Shown here: positions 10,701 to 21,983 of the stretch, in pieces
Position numbering within the stretch: position 1 is the stretch's first letter
Layout of the letters: each line of letters opens with the position of its first letter
Assembly: GCA_012845835.1 (NCBI GenBank)
Contig: JABAKD010000016.1
Location: 25,529,527 to 25,593,526, forward strand
Length of the DNA: 64,000 nucleotides
From: Undaria pinnatifida
Taxonomy: Eukaryota > Sar > Phaeophyceae > Laminariales > Alariaceae
Reading direction: 5' to 3'
The notes under the pieces: generated by a model
What the model was told of the DNA's origin: nothing
Seen by the model: the letters and a program-made list of their open reading frames with translations, nothing else
Databases searched by the model: none
Position numbers and translations under genes: made by a program

Positions 10701-13700
10701 TAGACGTTTCCCTCCATCTTCTGGCCGCATGTGTCGAGAAGGGTGACCGAACCACCATAAGGCAGCGGTACTATCCTTGCCGATGTGGCTTGCTTCAGCC
10801 GCTGCTGCTTCTGCTGGTGCTACAACCGCCGCGGATGCCGCTACCACTGCTACCGCTGTTGCTGTTGCTGTTGCTGTTGCGGCTGTCCTATGGTGTTCTA
10901 TGGTGTTCCATTCCCAGTGTGCCTATGGTGACGAACATACAACGCCTTTACGCCTTTACGAGGAGTCTCGAGCCGGGCACGTACGCCATCAAAACCGATA
11001 ACTAATAGAGGCGATCGTGCACCACTACAACCGCCACCAACAGCGGGCACAAGTAGAGGCGATCGGCCGCCACCACACATGATAGAAGCGTCGAAGGCAG
11101 GCAGGCAGGCGTCGCAATGTTCATCGTGGTGCGTGTCGTCGTAGGCTAGGCTGATCGGTGCTGATGGGTGTCACGTGTGCGTGTCATCTACGCCTGTCGC
11201 CCGCCGCAGAAGCTCCAAAGTGCGACGACGCCGATGACCACGATAAAGACTATGGCGCATGACGATCACCCCTCCCAGCCGTTGCCGGCTACCGCTCGCA
11301 TCACCCATCTCTTCGTGGTCAGCGGCAAACAAACATGGGTGAACTGAGGGAATCGCGCACGCCATTTTCCCACGACGCTGATGGTTGGAGCCCTAGGAAT
11401 GCATTATTCCGACCACTGGTTGCAGCGGCGATGGCGCTGTCCTGCGTGTACGTGTTGTTTTTGGGGGACAATGATCAGTCCACCGCCTCCTCGGGCAGTC
11501 TTTTAAGGCGCAACGATGAAACGCCTTCAATGCTCCATCAAAACTTGGCGAAACAATCTGGCCGAGGCCAGCGCATAGAAAATCTGCAAGTACACTCGTA
11601 GTATGTACCGACAGCTTCGACTACATTCTATAGGTGAAGTGCCACAACTAAATCAAAATAACAATAATTGCCAATTAGCTAGTCCCTGCGCAGGCGCCAC
11701 GTTGGCTCAGGCATACATAACCAGGGAGTCACCGGCTTGTACTCTTCGCGGGCCATCGTGGAACACGTACGGTCCACGTATCAATAAATAGCTCGGCTCG
11801 CATGCAACAAGCTGACTACCGTACACTTAGCATCGCTCAAGCTGGTTGGACTCACAGCTGGTCCGAGAAGCTAACGTGCCCGAGTGAATATACACGTAAT
11901 GGAACTTTGCTTCTTGCATGTACACACGCACACCAACCTAAATATTTTCGCTGCCAAACGTTGGGCAGTTGTACTGTATTACGGTGGGAGGGTGCCTTGG
12001 GGTGCAACGAGGTGTCACGTCGCAAGTTTTCGATTCCCCTGCGGTGGCCATGGTGCTGCAGCTGCTGCTACTGTCGCTGCTGCATCAATGCAACAAGCCG
12101 TATGAACCCCGGTGAAACAATACGCAGTATTATATGTGAAAAAAAAAACTATGTGCCGTCGTCGAAAAACACTAAACAACACGCCCACGAGCGAAAAACG
12201 TCGTCACTGGATCGCTGGATCGTTGGTCGACTGTTTCGGGGTGAAAAAAACAGAACACGATGGTGTCGGGCTCCACTGTGACAGTTGATGAAGCACCACT
12301 GACAGCAAAGCAGCAGCAGCAGCAGCACTTGCATCAAATGCAAATTAGGTCGGGGCATGACTGCTCAAAAAGACGGCCCGAATGATCGGCCACCCTCGTT
12401 CCAACAAAGTCGGAGCTGAGCCAGAGAGAGGTCCGTGCGACGATACGTAATGCGCTAACAACAAATACCGATACCCTTCCTCCGTCTCCTTTCACTCATA
12501 GACGCCAAATTCTGGAACCAATCGTGCGTTTCGTTATAATTTCAAACTCCGCCATCAGCTTAGTCGATACCAGATTAGTTCCAGGTACGCCTTCGAGAAG
12601 CAGCAGTGACGACCCTAATCAGTCAATCAATCGATCAATCAATCAATCAATCAATCAATCACAGGAGGTAGACACATACTTCCAGTGATTCCGTCGGACT
12701 ATTGGGACCAACTGCACCAATACATCTGTCCATGTAGTATTTGAGGGCGGTGTGCCTCTAGCGTGTAATCGGTCGAATTGCGCCGATTAAGAAAAGTTTT
12801 CGAGTGAAAGGAGGCGGTTCTCATATACTGTAAATGACCAAAATTTACAAAGCTCTCTTCATCACGAATTTCCTTATATACCTCGTACATGGTCAGGTAT
12901 GGGTACTACAAGCGGAATGGAATTACTCGTACGGTATGTATGTATCATCACCACGCAATAAAAGACAGATCAATGTGTCCGAGGGTCCCATGAGCAGATA
13001 GTCATGGTAATACGGATATAACTCTTGTCTTCACGTAGCAGGTACCTGGTATACTACTGCTGTAGATTATATCGGCATGTGTATAACATGAAACATGCGA
13101 GTCAAATTGACGAGTACGACGTGCGTTCAAGTTACCACAGCTGTAGCTGTTGTACCGTACCCCATATGTAATAGTACTGCTGTACCAGTTAAACGGTAAA
13201 TGCGTTCGAGAGATATACAGCGGCAGATACGCATACGACGGGTATTCATGTCGTGGTTCCTTCATTCCTTCGTATGAAAGCGTCGAGCTCTACGAAAACC
13301 CCAATTTTATTGATTCTACGGATATATGTTGGGATATATTATTGTAGGAGCAAGAAAGTACGAGTAAGTGCGAACACCACGACGATACACCCAACGTCTC
13401 AATCCATGCTACTCTCACAGCAACACCAGCACCAGCACCAGCACCAGCACCAGTACCACCAGTACTACCGGCATACCAGCACCAGCACTTGCAGTTGTCT
13501 CTCTGGTTAAACTTGGAATTTAGTATTGATACATACCAGGTATCTGGTACATAGTGTATTTTAGTTTTTATGATACTACTGTATGCGTCACACTACGGTA
13601 CCATCAACAGTAAACGTGTCCGACAGGTTTGCACGTGCGTACTGTTTCGTCGCAGTCGTACTCGTAACGCGGAGCTTTACCTCGTACGTGCTCGTACAGT

Positions 13701-16111
13701 TTTACCGAGTTAGCTACAAAACCACGCATCTCACATCCCTGCGAAGCTGCCCCTGTGTCAATGGCCAACGGCATACCACCTCCCACCCGAGACATCGGAA
13801 ATCGGAAATCGGAAATCGATTAGGGCTAGGCCCGGGTAGCTCTGGCCAGTACAGTATGTACCGGCTGGGTCATATGCCAGTACACTGGACCAGACCAGTG
13901 CCCTGGTGATCGCGGCTTAGCCGCGACCCCTGGCTCTGCCGGGCTGGTGACGGGGCCCCGCGGACCCCGTCGGAGGCACGTTCCGGCGCGATTTGGCTTC
14001 ATATGCTTTTCGTTTCGATACCCTGCATATGAGCGAAAAAATTAAACTACCCGAGGCACCCAAGGGAAATGAAGCAATATTACAAAAACAAAAATACACT
14101 CCAACTGTGAGATCGACGATCGCGCGTATTACGGGTTGTGTGTCCTCATCAAGGATATCGGTCGGTGACTCCCCTTGGAACTACAGCAGTGTAGCTTGTA
14201 CCAGGGTCGACAGGGTGATGTTAGTTAGTCTGTGCGCGGAAACTATAAAACCCGTTTTTGAGGGGGGCAAAATCTGACAGCTGTGGGAGGAAAAGCATCA
14301 GTTCATCAAGTGAATCCTGCACGTCGAATAACCGGTGAGGGGAGGGCGGAGTTTTCAAGGACGTGGGGGCCTGGGTTTGATCAAGAGGGAGCGGGGGGGG
14401 GGGGGGGGGGGACGGGACGGGCGGGGCAGCTCAATCTGTGCGTGGAAAACTATAAATCCTTCAAGGGGATAAATCTGACGGTTTTGGAAATAATGCGCCA
14501 GTTCATCATGTGTATCCTGTAAGTCGTACAACCAGTGAGGACAGGGCGGAACGTTCGAGGGGGTGGGGGTGGGGGGCGGGCGGAGGGGTGTGTATCATAA
14601 TATGCATCATATGCAGGTATTCAGATTTTAGCTGCTATTAGTAGTCGGTGCAGCAACTCAGGCACCAGGTATCCACGGGAACGTTCTGCGCTCGGCACTG
14701 CGCCTTTTCAATAGCGTTCTTGTCTGTTCTTGTGTGTGGCTTACACAATAACAGCAGCAGCATCAGCGGCACCACAAAAAAGAGTGGGTACTGCCATACT
14801 TCTGTAACTGCTGCAAGCTGTAGTCTAGTTCAAGACCAAGTTCCACACCGTAAATTTTAAGGTGTAGATACAACAAATAAAGCTCTAGTGTAGCAGAGTA
14901 CAGCATACCCACATATCATGCTGTACGATACCTGGTGTCATATACTGCTGCAGAGTTAGAGTGTTTCGCCCGTTTTACGAGTTACGGTTCACTCCAATAA
15001 GCAACTATATACATATATATATTATCAACAATAGTGTGCTTCGTCAGTTTTACGATCATCCCGACCACTTCTCTGTTTCTGTTTTTGCGTTTTTGCTAAC
15101 ACGAATACCTGGCTGTGGGTTGCGAAAACAACTGAGTTAAATCGACACACGACGCCTGTGAAAATGCGTGGAAGTGTGGTTATTCTTCCCCCATCCGCCT
15201 GAGGATAAAAAAAAAAAAAAAACACACCCGGTAGTTTCTTCGGCTTGCGTTTTTTGCTGTGTCACTCGTACGCCATACGCTGACATCATGTATTCTGTAC
15301 TACTACTGTTCATCCTGTCTATTACCTTCGCACTTCTTGTTTCTCTTTCTGCGCCTCCCTAGACGTAACTTATCCAGGATCACTGCGAAAGATCTTGTCC
15401 TTGTCCTTGCCCTTGTCCTTGTCCTTGTCCTTGTCTCCCCCCGGACGGTGGTGTAATAAGCGCCTTCATTTCTATCACTTCATTCTATCACGAGAATACT
15501 CTAGTCCGGTTCTTCCTCGTCGCATCGAATTGCGCCTGTTTTTTTTGTTCGATTTAGTTCAATTGTGATCATTAGTATAAAGAAGTGCAATCACGGTCTT
15601 CAATTTTCACTGAACCCCCCCCCCCCCCCCCCCCTTTCCCGCCGCCCCCGCCATCACCTACTAGCATTACGCATGCAGTAAGCTCCTATTCATTTATGCG
15701 ACCTATCCTCCCTATACCCGCCCCCCTCCCCTCCCCCCACCGTTCATACTGCTATTAGTATACTACTACAGGATAGACATAATACCTTGGTGCATTCCAC
15801 AGCTGTCAGATTTTGTCCCCCTCAAAAACGGGTTTGACAGTTTCCGCGCACATATTGATTAATATCACCCTGTTGACCCTGGTACAAGCTACACTGCAGT
15901 TCTAAGGGGAGTCGCCGACCTATATCCTTGATGAGGACACACCTAGTAATACGCGCAATCGGAGTATCACACACACTTTGCAAAGGTGAGTTTCGACGAA
16001 ATATTCAATCTCACAGCTGGAGTGTATTGTTATTTTAGGTAATACAGCAGTACGAGTATTTGGTTTCGGTTTCTCTGTTTCACCCTCTGATAATCAATCA
16101 ATTAGAGTGAG

Positions 16112-16152
<41 letters not shown>

Positions 16153-19100
16153 CGATAATCAATATATCTCCCCAGGATGAATCAGGATGGACATTTTGGG
16201 CCGTCTACTGCTGCTGTCTGTTGCAGTGGTGATGTCGGTGGGCAAAAATAACATATTTAATGTCATCACACAACACATAAATACGCCGCTCCACCGAAAA
16301 TAAAAAAATCTGCCAGAAAAATAAACATCACGACCCGACATGTGACATCACCTCTTTACATGTTTACCTTTCGAGCCATCCATACGATAGCTTTATACGC
16401 GTAGTCTTGCGTACTCTTAGAGTTTAAATTAACCTCCCCACCTACACTAACACGTACCTGGTACACTATAAATAGCACGTACATCAAGACGTGCACTATA
16501 ATAGCACGTACACTAAGCTCCTGACCTACATTTACGCCACCTAAAACTGTTGGAACCCCCCCCCCCCTCAGCCTGGTTATCGAGTAAGATCATTTTGTGC
16601 GGGGTGGATAGCCATAACTCCGCACAAGGGGAGTGATCGATGGCATCACGCAGTGTGGATGTGGTAAGGCACCCACGAGGCAGTTACATAGTAATACCCA
16701 TTGCTGTCTCTGGAGTGGCCACACCAGATAAGAAAGTATAACTCATTGGCGCTGTCATCCATGAACAAGAAACTAGGCACAAGGTGCCGAAGTCTGCCTT
16801 ACGAGCGCTTCTTGGAAGGATGCAGTTCACCCTTCATGCGACTCGCCGAACACCTCACGGCGCTTCGCGCTTGGTGCAAGCGATGCCCGCCTGGTTGGTG
16901 AAAACCCGACGTGCTCCGTCCCGGCATAGGAGGGATGCGAGGGTCTATGGCCATACGACTACGGCCATGCACAAACTGAGTACCCCCCCCACTCCCCCCG
17001 CCGCCCTCACAAAAACTTCGCCCTCCCCTCACCGGTTACACCACTCACAGGATATACATGATAAACTGATGCCTTCCTTCCACAGCCGTCACATTTTGTT
17101 CCCCCTCAAAAAACGGGTTTTACAGTTTCCGCGGACAGATTGATTTGCTCCCACCCCGCCCCACCCCTCTTTTGTTCAAACCCCCCGCCCCCCCGCCCCC
17201 CCCCTAAAAAACTCCACCCTCCCCTCACCGCTTATAAGAAATATAGGATATACTTGATAAAGTGATGCATTCCTTCCGCAGCCATCAGATTTTACCCTCC
17301 TCATAAAACGGGTTTGGTGGTTTCCGCGCACAAATGGATTGACATCATAAACTTTGTTGGCCCTGGTACACGCTACACTGCTGTAGTTCTAAGGGGAGTC
17401 GCCGACCTATATCCTTAATGAAGACACACACCCAGCAATGCGCGCGATCCGAGTATCACACACAGCTTGCAAATATGAGTTTCGAGCTTGCAAATATGAG
17501 TTTCGACGAAATCTTCGATCTTGAAGCTGGAGTGTATGTTATATTTTCATGAAATATACTCTATTAATAGTAAGGCATGGTATTCCTTTTTAATAATACT
17601 TTGCTTCTTCCGTTGTAGTATATTTGGTGTGCTTCGATGACCGCCGGCCGAATGGGTATAACAGTGCAATAGTGTATGTATGCCTGGTAGTGGACCGTAA
17701 CTGGACCAACTCAGCAGTCTAGCGGAAGGCTGTTTCTCGCTGCCGGTGGCTTTGTTATGAATACCTGGTAGTTTGATAGTGGCTGACCTCGCGCAGGTCC
17801 CACACTATCCGCAAGGATGACTCTCCGGTTGTTGGTTGTCTTTCTCCACTATTAAATATCTCCACCGCACCTGATTGATCCCCAGGGACTAACGAAAAAA
17901 AAACCTCGACAACACATGTTCAATGATATTGGTACGGCAGCATTCGATGCAACAGCGTCATTAAGAATTAGGAAGAGGGACTACAGTATCTAAGAGCCGA
18001 ATACATGCCAATGCGGAACAAAAAAAAGGAACCGGGGTACGCTACAACAGCTGCTAGCAGTGTAATATACTACTACAGTACTTGTAGGTAATACTCGGAG
18101 TATTTAATTACAAGGACTTCGCTCCGCGGGCGGCGGGCGGCTTCGCCCGCTGCGCTGGGGCCAGGAAGAATACAACTCAATGTGAAGGGGGCAGAAAGAA
18201 GAGGCCCATGGTTTGGCGCAACTAGCGATTTGATAATACCAAGAGCTACTTACCAGGGTACTAGGGCTGATTGCCGTGTGCTGTGCTGTGTGCTTGTTGG
18301 GTTTGTTGGCGGTGGCGGTGCGATGGCACTTTCTGACCGGCGGCGCGGGTGTAAATTGCGCTATGATAGAAAAACCATGAGGACCGAAAGAGGACAATCA
18401 AATAAAGAAAGCAAAAAGACGAGTACACACGTACATACCGGTACCTGGTACTTCGCATGATACCTGGTACTGCTGTATGTTCGAGAGAAAGATTTGCGCA
18501 GCACGGTAGAGCACCGCACCGCAGGTCAAGTCACGGCACCGCACAGCACAGCACAGCACAGCACGGCGCTGCGCTGCTGAGATGGGATGAGCTGAGGTGG
18601 GAGTGTTTTTTGTGATTCAACAATCAATGTACGTGCACACCTGGCGTAGTACCGGTACCTGGTATGATACTTTGAATGGTAATTGACATGTACGAAGGAG
18701 TGAGTACAGCTTAAGCAGCACGGCACAACACGACACAGCACAGCACCGCACAGCACGGCAGGGCACGGCACCGCAGGGCGCTGCGCTACTGAGCTGATGA
18801 GCTGGGAGCTGGTATGATGATACTTCTGGCAATAAGTCGTAAGTCAATTGACAATTGGATAAAGAGAAGTCAAAAACTCATAACGTAAGTTGAGAAGTCA
18901 GGTGGGATAGGTCCAAGGAACAGGCTGAGACACCTACATACGAGTACCTGGTGCTGGGGTCGAGATTCGCTCGCAGTCGTGGGTAGATCTCGGATTAGGA
19001 TATGGATCTATCTGGGTAGCTGAAAGATACACGGGTTTTTGTAGGTGGAAAGGTCGTCGTTGGGTACTACGTAGATTCCAGGAATAAGTTGAGAATGATA

Positions 19101-21983
19101 TGAAAGTCGTGGTACAGAAAAACTGATTGCCAGCAAGTAGTTGTAAGGTCGGTATATAAGTTTTGAGAGCAGATTTCCCGGGGTTTGTCGTGTTTTCTCT
19201 ATCATGTCAGAAGCTCGCTGGGTGTCGCTTGGAGCCGTCTCGAATCGATGTACGATATGGCAAGCTACGGGGGTCGTATGAAATGAGTTTGGACAGCCAG
19301 CGTGCATACAGCAGTTTCGCGAGTGAGATTCACCAGACCGAGTGAGCCGAGTCCAATTCTTACTATTAATACATACTTCGTGCAACAACAAAAAAAAAAG
19401 TGAAGGAAGAAATCAACGAAAAGCTGGACCGTTACGCAAGTAATGGAAGGAGGCGGTGCTCAAGTGGGAGGTCTTGAGAGGCCAGCAACGTACCAACCGA
19501 GCCCGCTCAGGAAATCAGTAAGCGTATGATAGGTATACCTGGCATACAGCAGTACGAGTGTAGGGGGTAGCGGAGGTCCATATTGGGGGGTGCGTGCGCC
19601 TGCCGTAAACCACCAAACTAATGTTCATAACAAAATCACACCAGCATCGACACGGCAAAGGCATAACTCGCAGGAACAAACGGCAAATTTCAAAATTCCA
19701 TCGGGGTGTCGGAATAGTATAACACGTTTTTTAACTATGCTACGAGTATACCTGGTATATGATATTATATCGGATATTAATCAAGTACGTTGCAGGGTAA
19801 TTTTAATTTACGCTTTTTTTTTCCCGTCTCATTTATCATCCTCGCACTACTCTCGTGCTCCCTCCGAGCAGTAACTCAGATCCGGGGTCACATGGCGGGT
19901 CCTCCTCTCCCCTCCCCAGTACGGCGGTACGTGCCTTCTTTTTTTCGCCACAAGACGTCAGCAATTTCTTCCCTAGTCGACTCGCGTCGAATTGTGCCTA
20001 CCCACGCTGCTAGGTGTTCTCAGCAGCTGACCTTTTTTTTTTTCTTTCATTTCTGCAAATAAAGTAACAATCTCATCACGGTGGGACTCGAACCCAAGGA
20101 CCAACGCTAGTCGTATTTTTGAGGGGTAACCTCTAGACCACCGGGGCGACCGGCTTTACATGGAGCTGTAAGTTCAAAACCTAAAGGAGGCCCATCCAAT
20201 TGCAATCATCGTTACGCAGCAGTGCTACGTCGATAATTCGCGCGTGATGATCAACGATTCAGCCCTCTACGTGAATGAAGGATGCAAGCAGAACGTGCGG
20301 ACCAGGTACACACTACACCCTATAGTCTATGCTGCTGGTGTGTGTTGTCTCCAGATCAAACCGTACTTTCTACATACTATTTAATACTCCTTACATACTA
20401 GTCTATACAGAAACGGGTCTTATCGCTTCCGCGCAGACTGACTAGCATCACCCTGTTGACCCTGATAGCTACACTACTGTAGTTGCATGGGGACTCGCCG
20501 ACCTATTGGACACAAACCCAGTGATACGCGCGATCGGAGTATCACACACAGCTTCCAAAGATGAGTTTCGACAAGATATTCGATCTCACAGCTGGAGTGT
20601 ATTTTCATTTTTATTATACTACATGCGAGTACCCAACGACATCAGTACACCCAGAGTCCGTGCTGACTCTTCATCCTAGAGATACTACTTATTATGTGGT
20701 CACACACAGACTGCCGAACGGAGTAAACCAAACAGCCGCAATTGATGAAGGTACAGCAAGTGGAGTGCTAGCGTACCAGGTACGAGAACACAACTAAACA
20801 CAAGCCAGACCATGAAAAAGAGGAGAAAAAAAAAGAAAAAACGAAACAAAACAAAGCATACCTGATACACACAGACAGGAAAAAAAAAGGTTTGTACATA
20901 CGTACAAGGTACTTGTGCTGGATTTGTTTGTTTGTTTTGTTTTGTATTTTCTCACACTTTTACCTTCCAGCTTCTGGACAAGCCGTGGTCACAGGTGTCG
21001 TCCCTTCTTCCCCCCGGTTCTTGCCTTCAATTTTTATCGCGCATAGGGTTCAGCAATCCCACTGCTCGTCGATTTTCATCGAGTGTTGGTAACTCACGCT
21101 CTCGCGCTTTCCGCAAGTCAATTTGTGTACAAGAAAAAGTCCCAACGAATTTATACGAGTATGCACTCGGCGGGGCTCGAACTCACGAAACTGACCATAG
21201 TCTATATACAGTAGGTGGCCCTATATAGTGCGGGTAATACAGTGTGGGTGAAATCGTTTGGCACATTATAGACCTCTCTATAGTGGCCGGTTTTTATATA
21301 GTGCGGGTGCCCGGTATAGTGCGTGTAAATTTTCGTGACACATACCCGCACTATATAGGGCCACCTACTGTACCAGGCCCGAGGATAACCTGATACGCCA
21401 CCGGGCGATATAACCACCCTAGCTACTGTGGATAGAAATGTAAGAACCATTTAATATTAATATTCATGACCCAATAGTCCTTACATTTCCGTCTAGCGTA
21501 GTACGTAACGGGTCAGCAAGCGACTCCCCCTGTCCTATCGTCAACTCAAACTAGACCACCTCTCGGGGACGACGAAGGCGACCCCTCCCTCCTCCCTCCT
21601 CCTTTCCTCATCCCTGAGGGGGGTTGTGATGTTGCAACTAAAAATAGTTTAACAGCATTGCAAATGATACCAGTAGGTAAATAGGCTACGAACAGCAAGT
21701 CAAGTAGCAGTCGCGGTACACATTTAAACTGAGCACTGCAAGCTCACCGATGTCTCTTTTCCCGAACATGAAATAGATTGAATCCAGCCAAAGGGAACCC
21801 GTCTGAGTCGACAAGGGACCCCTTCACGCCCACCGGGGCTTCTCCGTTAGCGCCCGGTGACTTGAGCTCGCTGGCTATGGCTGCAGCCTCCATCTCCAGG
21901 GCATCTCTCTGTGCCTGCAGAAAAAGAAGATCCTTCCGCAAATCTGGTTCGAGGGCACCGTGCAGCCCGCCCGAACCAGGCAT
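7498..21983 (-). CDS. PSMD9: 26S proteasome assembly chaperone PSMD9/Nas2 (four-exon gene)
   Basis: In other eukaryotes this protein binds the base ATPase Rpt5 and guides assembly of the 19S base. Joining 21983-21748, 10245-10173, 8634-8488 and 7761-7498 gives 239 codons plus stop with matching phases and GT-AG introns. Residues about 14-45 form a helical N-terminal segment, followed by the family motif GSLVDSDGFPLAGFNLFHV (about 56-74). Exon 2 gives LNCIQTDHKAVMAKIE, very typical of the family. An Ala/Ser-rich linker follows, then the PDZ domain from about residue 140 (LVPIARVNEVSHGSPADTAG, then GDLVLRFGDVDIS), ending GRGLLGVHLLPP. The animal protein is about 223 aa, so length fits. The chosen ATG has A at -3. 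The oddity is an 11.5-kb first intron in so small a gene. It is divergent to the RhoGEF gene. Confidence 0.94.
8345..8409. repeat. Three-copy tandem repeat in PSMD9 intron 3
   Basis: Unit of about 21 bp with the core AATCGTTATTTCT repeated three times. Confidence 0.85.
8488..8634 (-). CDS. PSMD9: PSMD9 exon 3 (linker and start of PDZ)
   Basis: Codes an Ala/Ser/Gln-rich linker and then AAIPLVPIARVNE, with donor GAG|GTGAGG. The acceptor could be at 8635 or 6 bases further in, because the sequence there reads ACAGGCGCAG; both keep the frame and differ by Ala-Gln. Confidence 0.9.
10173..10245 (-). CDS. PSMD9: PSMD9 exon 2
   Basis: A 73-bp exon coding LNCIQTDHKAVMAKIESSLH and ALHQ. The acceptor is preceded by a long pyrimidine tract and CCGCAG; the donor is CAG|GTACAT. 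It completes the split Arg codon left by exon 1. It is too short to stand out as an open frame by itself. Confidence 0.93.
12623..12662. repeat. AATC microsatellite
   Basis: Near-perfect run of the tetranucleotide AATC with one CGATC interruption. Confidence 0.9.
13420..13456. repeat. CAGCAC hexanucleotide microsatellite
   Basis: About six units of CACCAG, followed by TACCACCAGTAC and a further short CAGCACCAGC run. Confidence 0.9.
13909..13975. repeat. GC-rich hairpins
   Basis: Two strong inverted repeats: CGCGGC-TTA-GCCGCG at 13911-13925 and the GACGGGGCCCCGCGGACCCC-type hairpin at about 13949-13971. They stand out from the surrounding sequence. They resemble the GC hairpins of repeat C but lack its flanking sequence. 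Confidence 0.65.
14085..14285 (-). repeat. Repeat A, minus-strand copy
   Basis: Reverse complement of the repeat-A core. On the minus strand it reads ...GTCGATCTCACAGTTGGAGTG and then stays open as VGVYFCFCNIASFPLGA and beyond to 13917. The start codon part is deleted. Confidence 0.75.
15397..15438. repeat. CCTTGT hexanucleotide microsatellite
   Basis: About seven units of TTGTCC/CCTTGT with one variant. Confidence 0.85.
15617..15640. repeat. Poly-C tract
   Basis: A run of about 18 C residues within repeat A subterminal sequence. Confidence 0.9.
15788..16045 (+). repeat. Repeat A, copy with leader-peptide motif
   Basis: Runs from CCACAGCTGTCAGATTTTGT through CCCTCAAAAACGGGTTT and GGGGAGTCGCCGACCTATAT to the leader-peptide region. 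The start codon is GTG here (15986), then SFDEIFNLTAGVYCYFR and stop. Confidence 0.75.
16108..16154. repeat. CAA microsatellite
   Basis: About fifteen uninterrupted AAC/CAA units. Confidence 0.95.
17085..17565 (+). repeat. Repeat A, copy with duplicated subterminal unit
   Basis: Two tandem subterminal units (near 17080-17160 and 17270-17340), each with the CCCTC(A)AAAAACGGGTTT core, precede the GGGGAGTCGCCGACCTATAT segment. The leader start is also duplicated: AGCTTGCAAATATGAGTTTC occurs twice in a row. The second ATG (17496) opens MSFDEIFDLEAGVYVIFS and stop. Confidence 0.75.
18104..18500 (+). repeat. Dispersed repeat C, copy 1
   Basis: Starts near a GC hairpin (stem at 18133-18150, GCGGGC/GCCCGC) and continues through AAGGGGGCAGAAAGAAGAGG, GCGATTTGATAAT and TGTGCTGTG. 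The same order is found at 34990-35350. No coding capacity is evident. Confidence 0.75.
18495..18800. repeat. GCACAGCACGGCACCGC-rich duplicated block
   Basis: Pentanucleotide-like runs of GCACA/GCACG occur at 18525-18570 and 18715-18780, each followed by GCGCTGCG-CTxCTGAG and a GAGCTG stretch. An equivalent block lies at 35375-35450 after the second copy of repeat C. Confidence 0.7.
20030..20157 (-). mobile_element. Short tRNA-derived SINE
   Basis: On the minus strand it begins CCGGTCGCCCCGGTGGTCTA, which includes a box-A match (TGGTCTAGAGG), then a perfect box B (GGGTTCGAGTCCC), then an A-rich tail (T-run at 20031-20042). Acceptor-stem halves do not pair, so this is not a functional tRNA gene. 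It shares its first 16 bases with the longer SINEs. Confidence 0.7.
20405..20625 (+). repeat. Repeat A copy
   Basis: Contains ACGGGTCTTATCGCTTCCGC, CACCCTGTTGACCCTG, GGGACTCGCCGACCTA and ACGCGCGATCGGAGTATCAC, then the leader-peptide start at 20561. Confidence 0.75.
20561..20797 (+). CDS. Leader-peptide ORF, longest copy (78 codons)
   Basis: Begins MSFDKIFDLTAGVYFHFY and stays open to a stop at 20797. The first 17 residues are the shared leader motif; the remaining part (for example TTYYVVTHRLPNGVNQTA) is not shared with other copies I can see. It is preceded by the usual AGCTTxCAAAG just before ATG. The product is unrecognised. It may be a start exon of a gene family member, a pseudogene fragment, or transposon coding sequence. 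It lies inside PSMD9 intron 1 on the opposite strand. Confidence 0.35.
   Translation: MSFDKIFDLTAGVYFHFYYTTCEYPTTSVHPESVLTLHPRDTTYYVVTHRLPNGVNQTAAIDEGTASGVLAYQVREHN
20948..21410 (-). mobile_element. tRNA-derived SINE, copy 2 (interrupted)
   Basis: Same body and head as the copies at 31314 and 42556, with an A-rich tail (T/TTTG-rich at 20923-20950). A 162-bp MITE sits between CTGACC and CCAGG of the tRNA-like head, splitting the element. Confidence 0.9.
21209..21370. mobile_element. Pogo/Tc1-mariner-like MITE nested in a SINE
   Basis: Perfect 28-bp terminal inverted repeats begin CAGTAGGTGGCCCTATATAG, and a TA dinucleotide flanks both ends (21207-21208 and 21371-21372). CAGT ends with a TA target are typical of pogo/Tigger-type Tc1-mariner elements. 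At 162 bp it has no coding capacity. The word ATAGTGCGGGT recurs inside. Confidence 0.92.
21748..21983 (-). CDS. PSMD9: PSMD9 exon 1 (N-terminal domain)
   Basis: Codes residues 1-78 plus two bases of codon 79 and ends at donor CG|GTGAGC. The frame stays open upstream to 22145, but the ATG at 21983 (MPGSGGLHG) has a better context and fits the family start. Confidence 0.93.

Larger units (their letters stand above)
14085..16045. mobile_element. Foldback element built from repeat A
   Basis: A minus-oriented repeat-A arm (about 14085-14285) and a plus-oriented arm (about 15788-16045) form imperfect inverted repeats of about 200 bp or more, sharing ACGGGTTT, CAGGGTGAT or its complement, GGGGAGTC and CCTTGATGAGGACACAC. 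Just inside lie a G-rich stretch (14330-14580) and a mirrored C-rich stretch (15615-15740). The left arm has lost about 60 bp containing the leader-peptide start. No transposase was seen, so this may be a foldback transposon or two repeat copies inserted in opposite directions. Confidence 0.6.
10246..21747 (-). other. PSMD9 intron 1 (11.5 kb), repeat-rich
   Basis: No further PSMD9 exon is needed, since exon 1 and exon 2 join in phase and in family order. The intron holds repeat-A copies, repeat C, two SINEs, a MITE and several microsatellites, listed separately. Open frames here (for example the 159-codon one at 11802-12281) resemble no protein I know. Confidence 0.85.

Noticed and set aside
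12100-12160. Poly-A/AT stretches considered as gene ends or origins
   Set aside because: Short homopolymers are common throughout and no other signal supports them.
11802-12281. 159-codon plus-strand frame in PSMD9 intron 1
   Set aside because: Translation has no family resemblance and includes a Cys-rich stretch produced by a CTG-type repeat.
20074-20153. Possible tRNA gene with good A and B boxes
   Set aside because: The acceptor-stem halves do not pair and an A-rich tail follows, so it is a tRNA-derived SINE.
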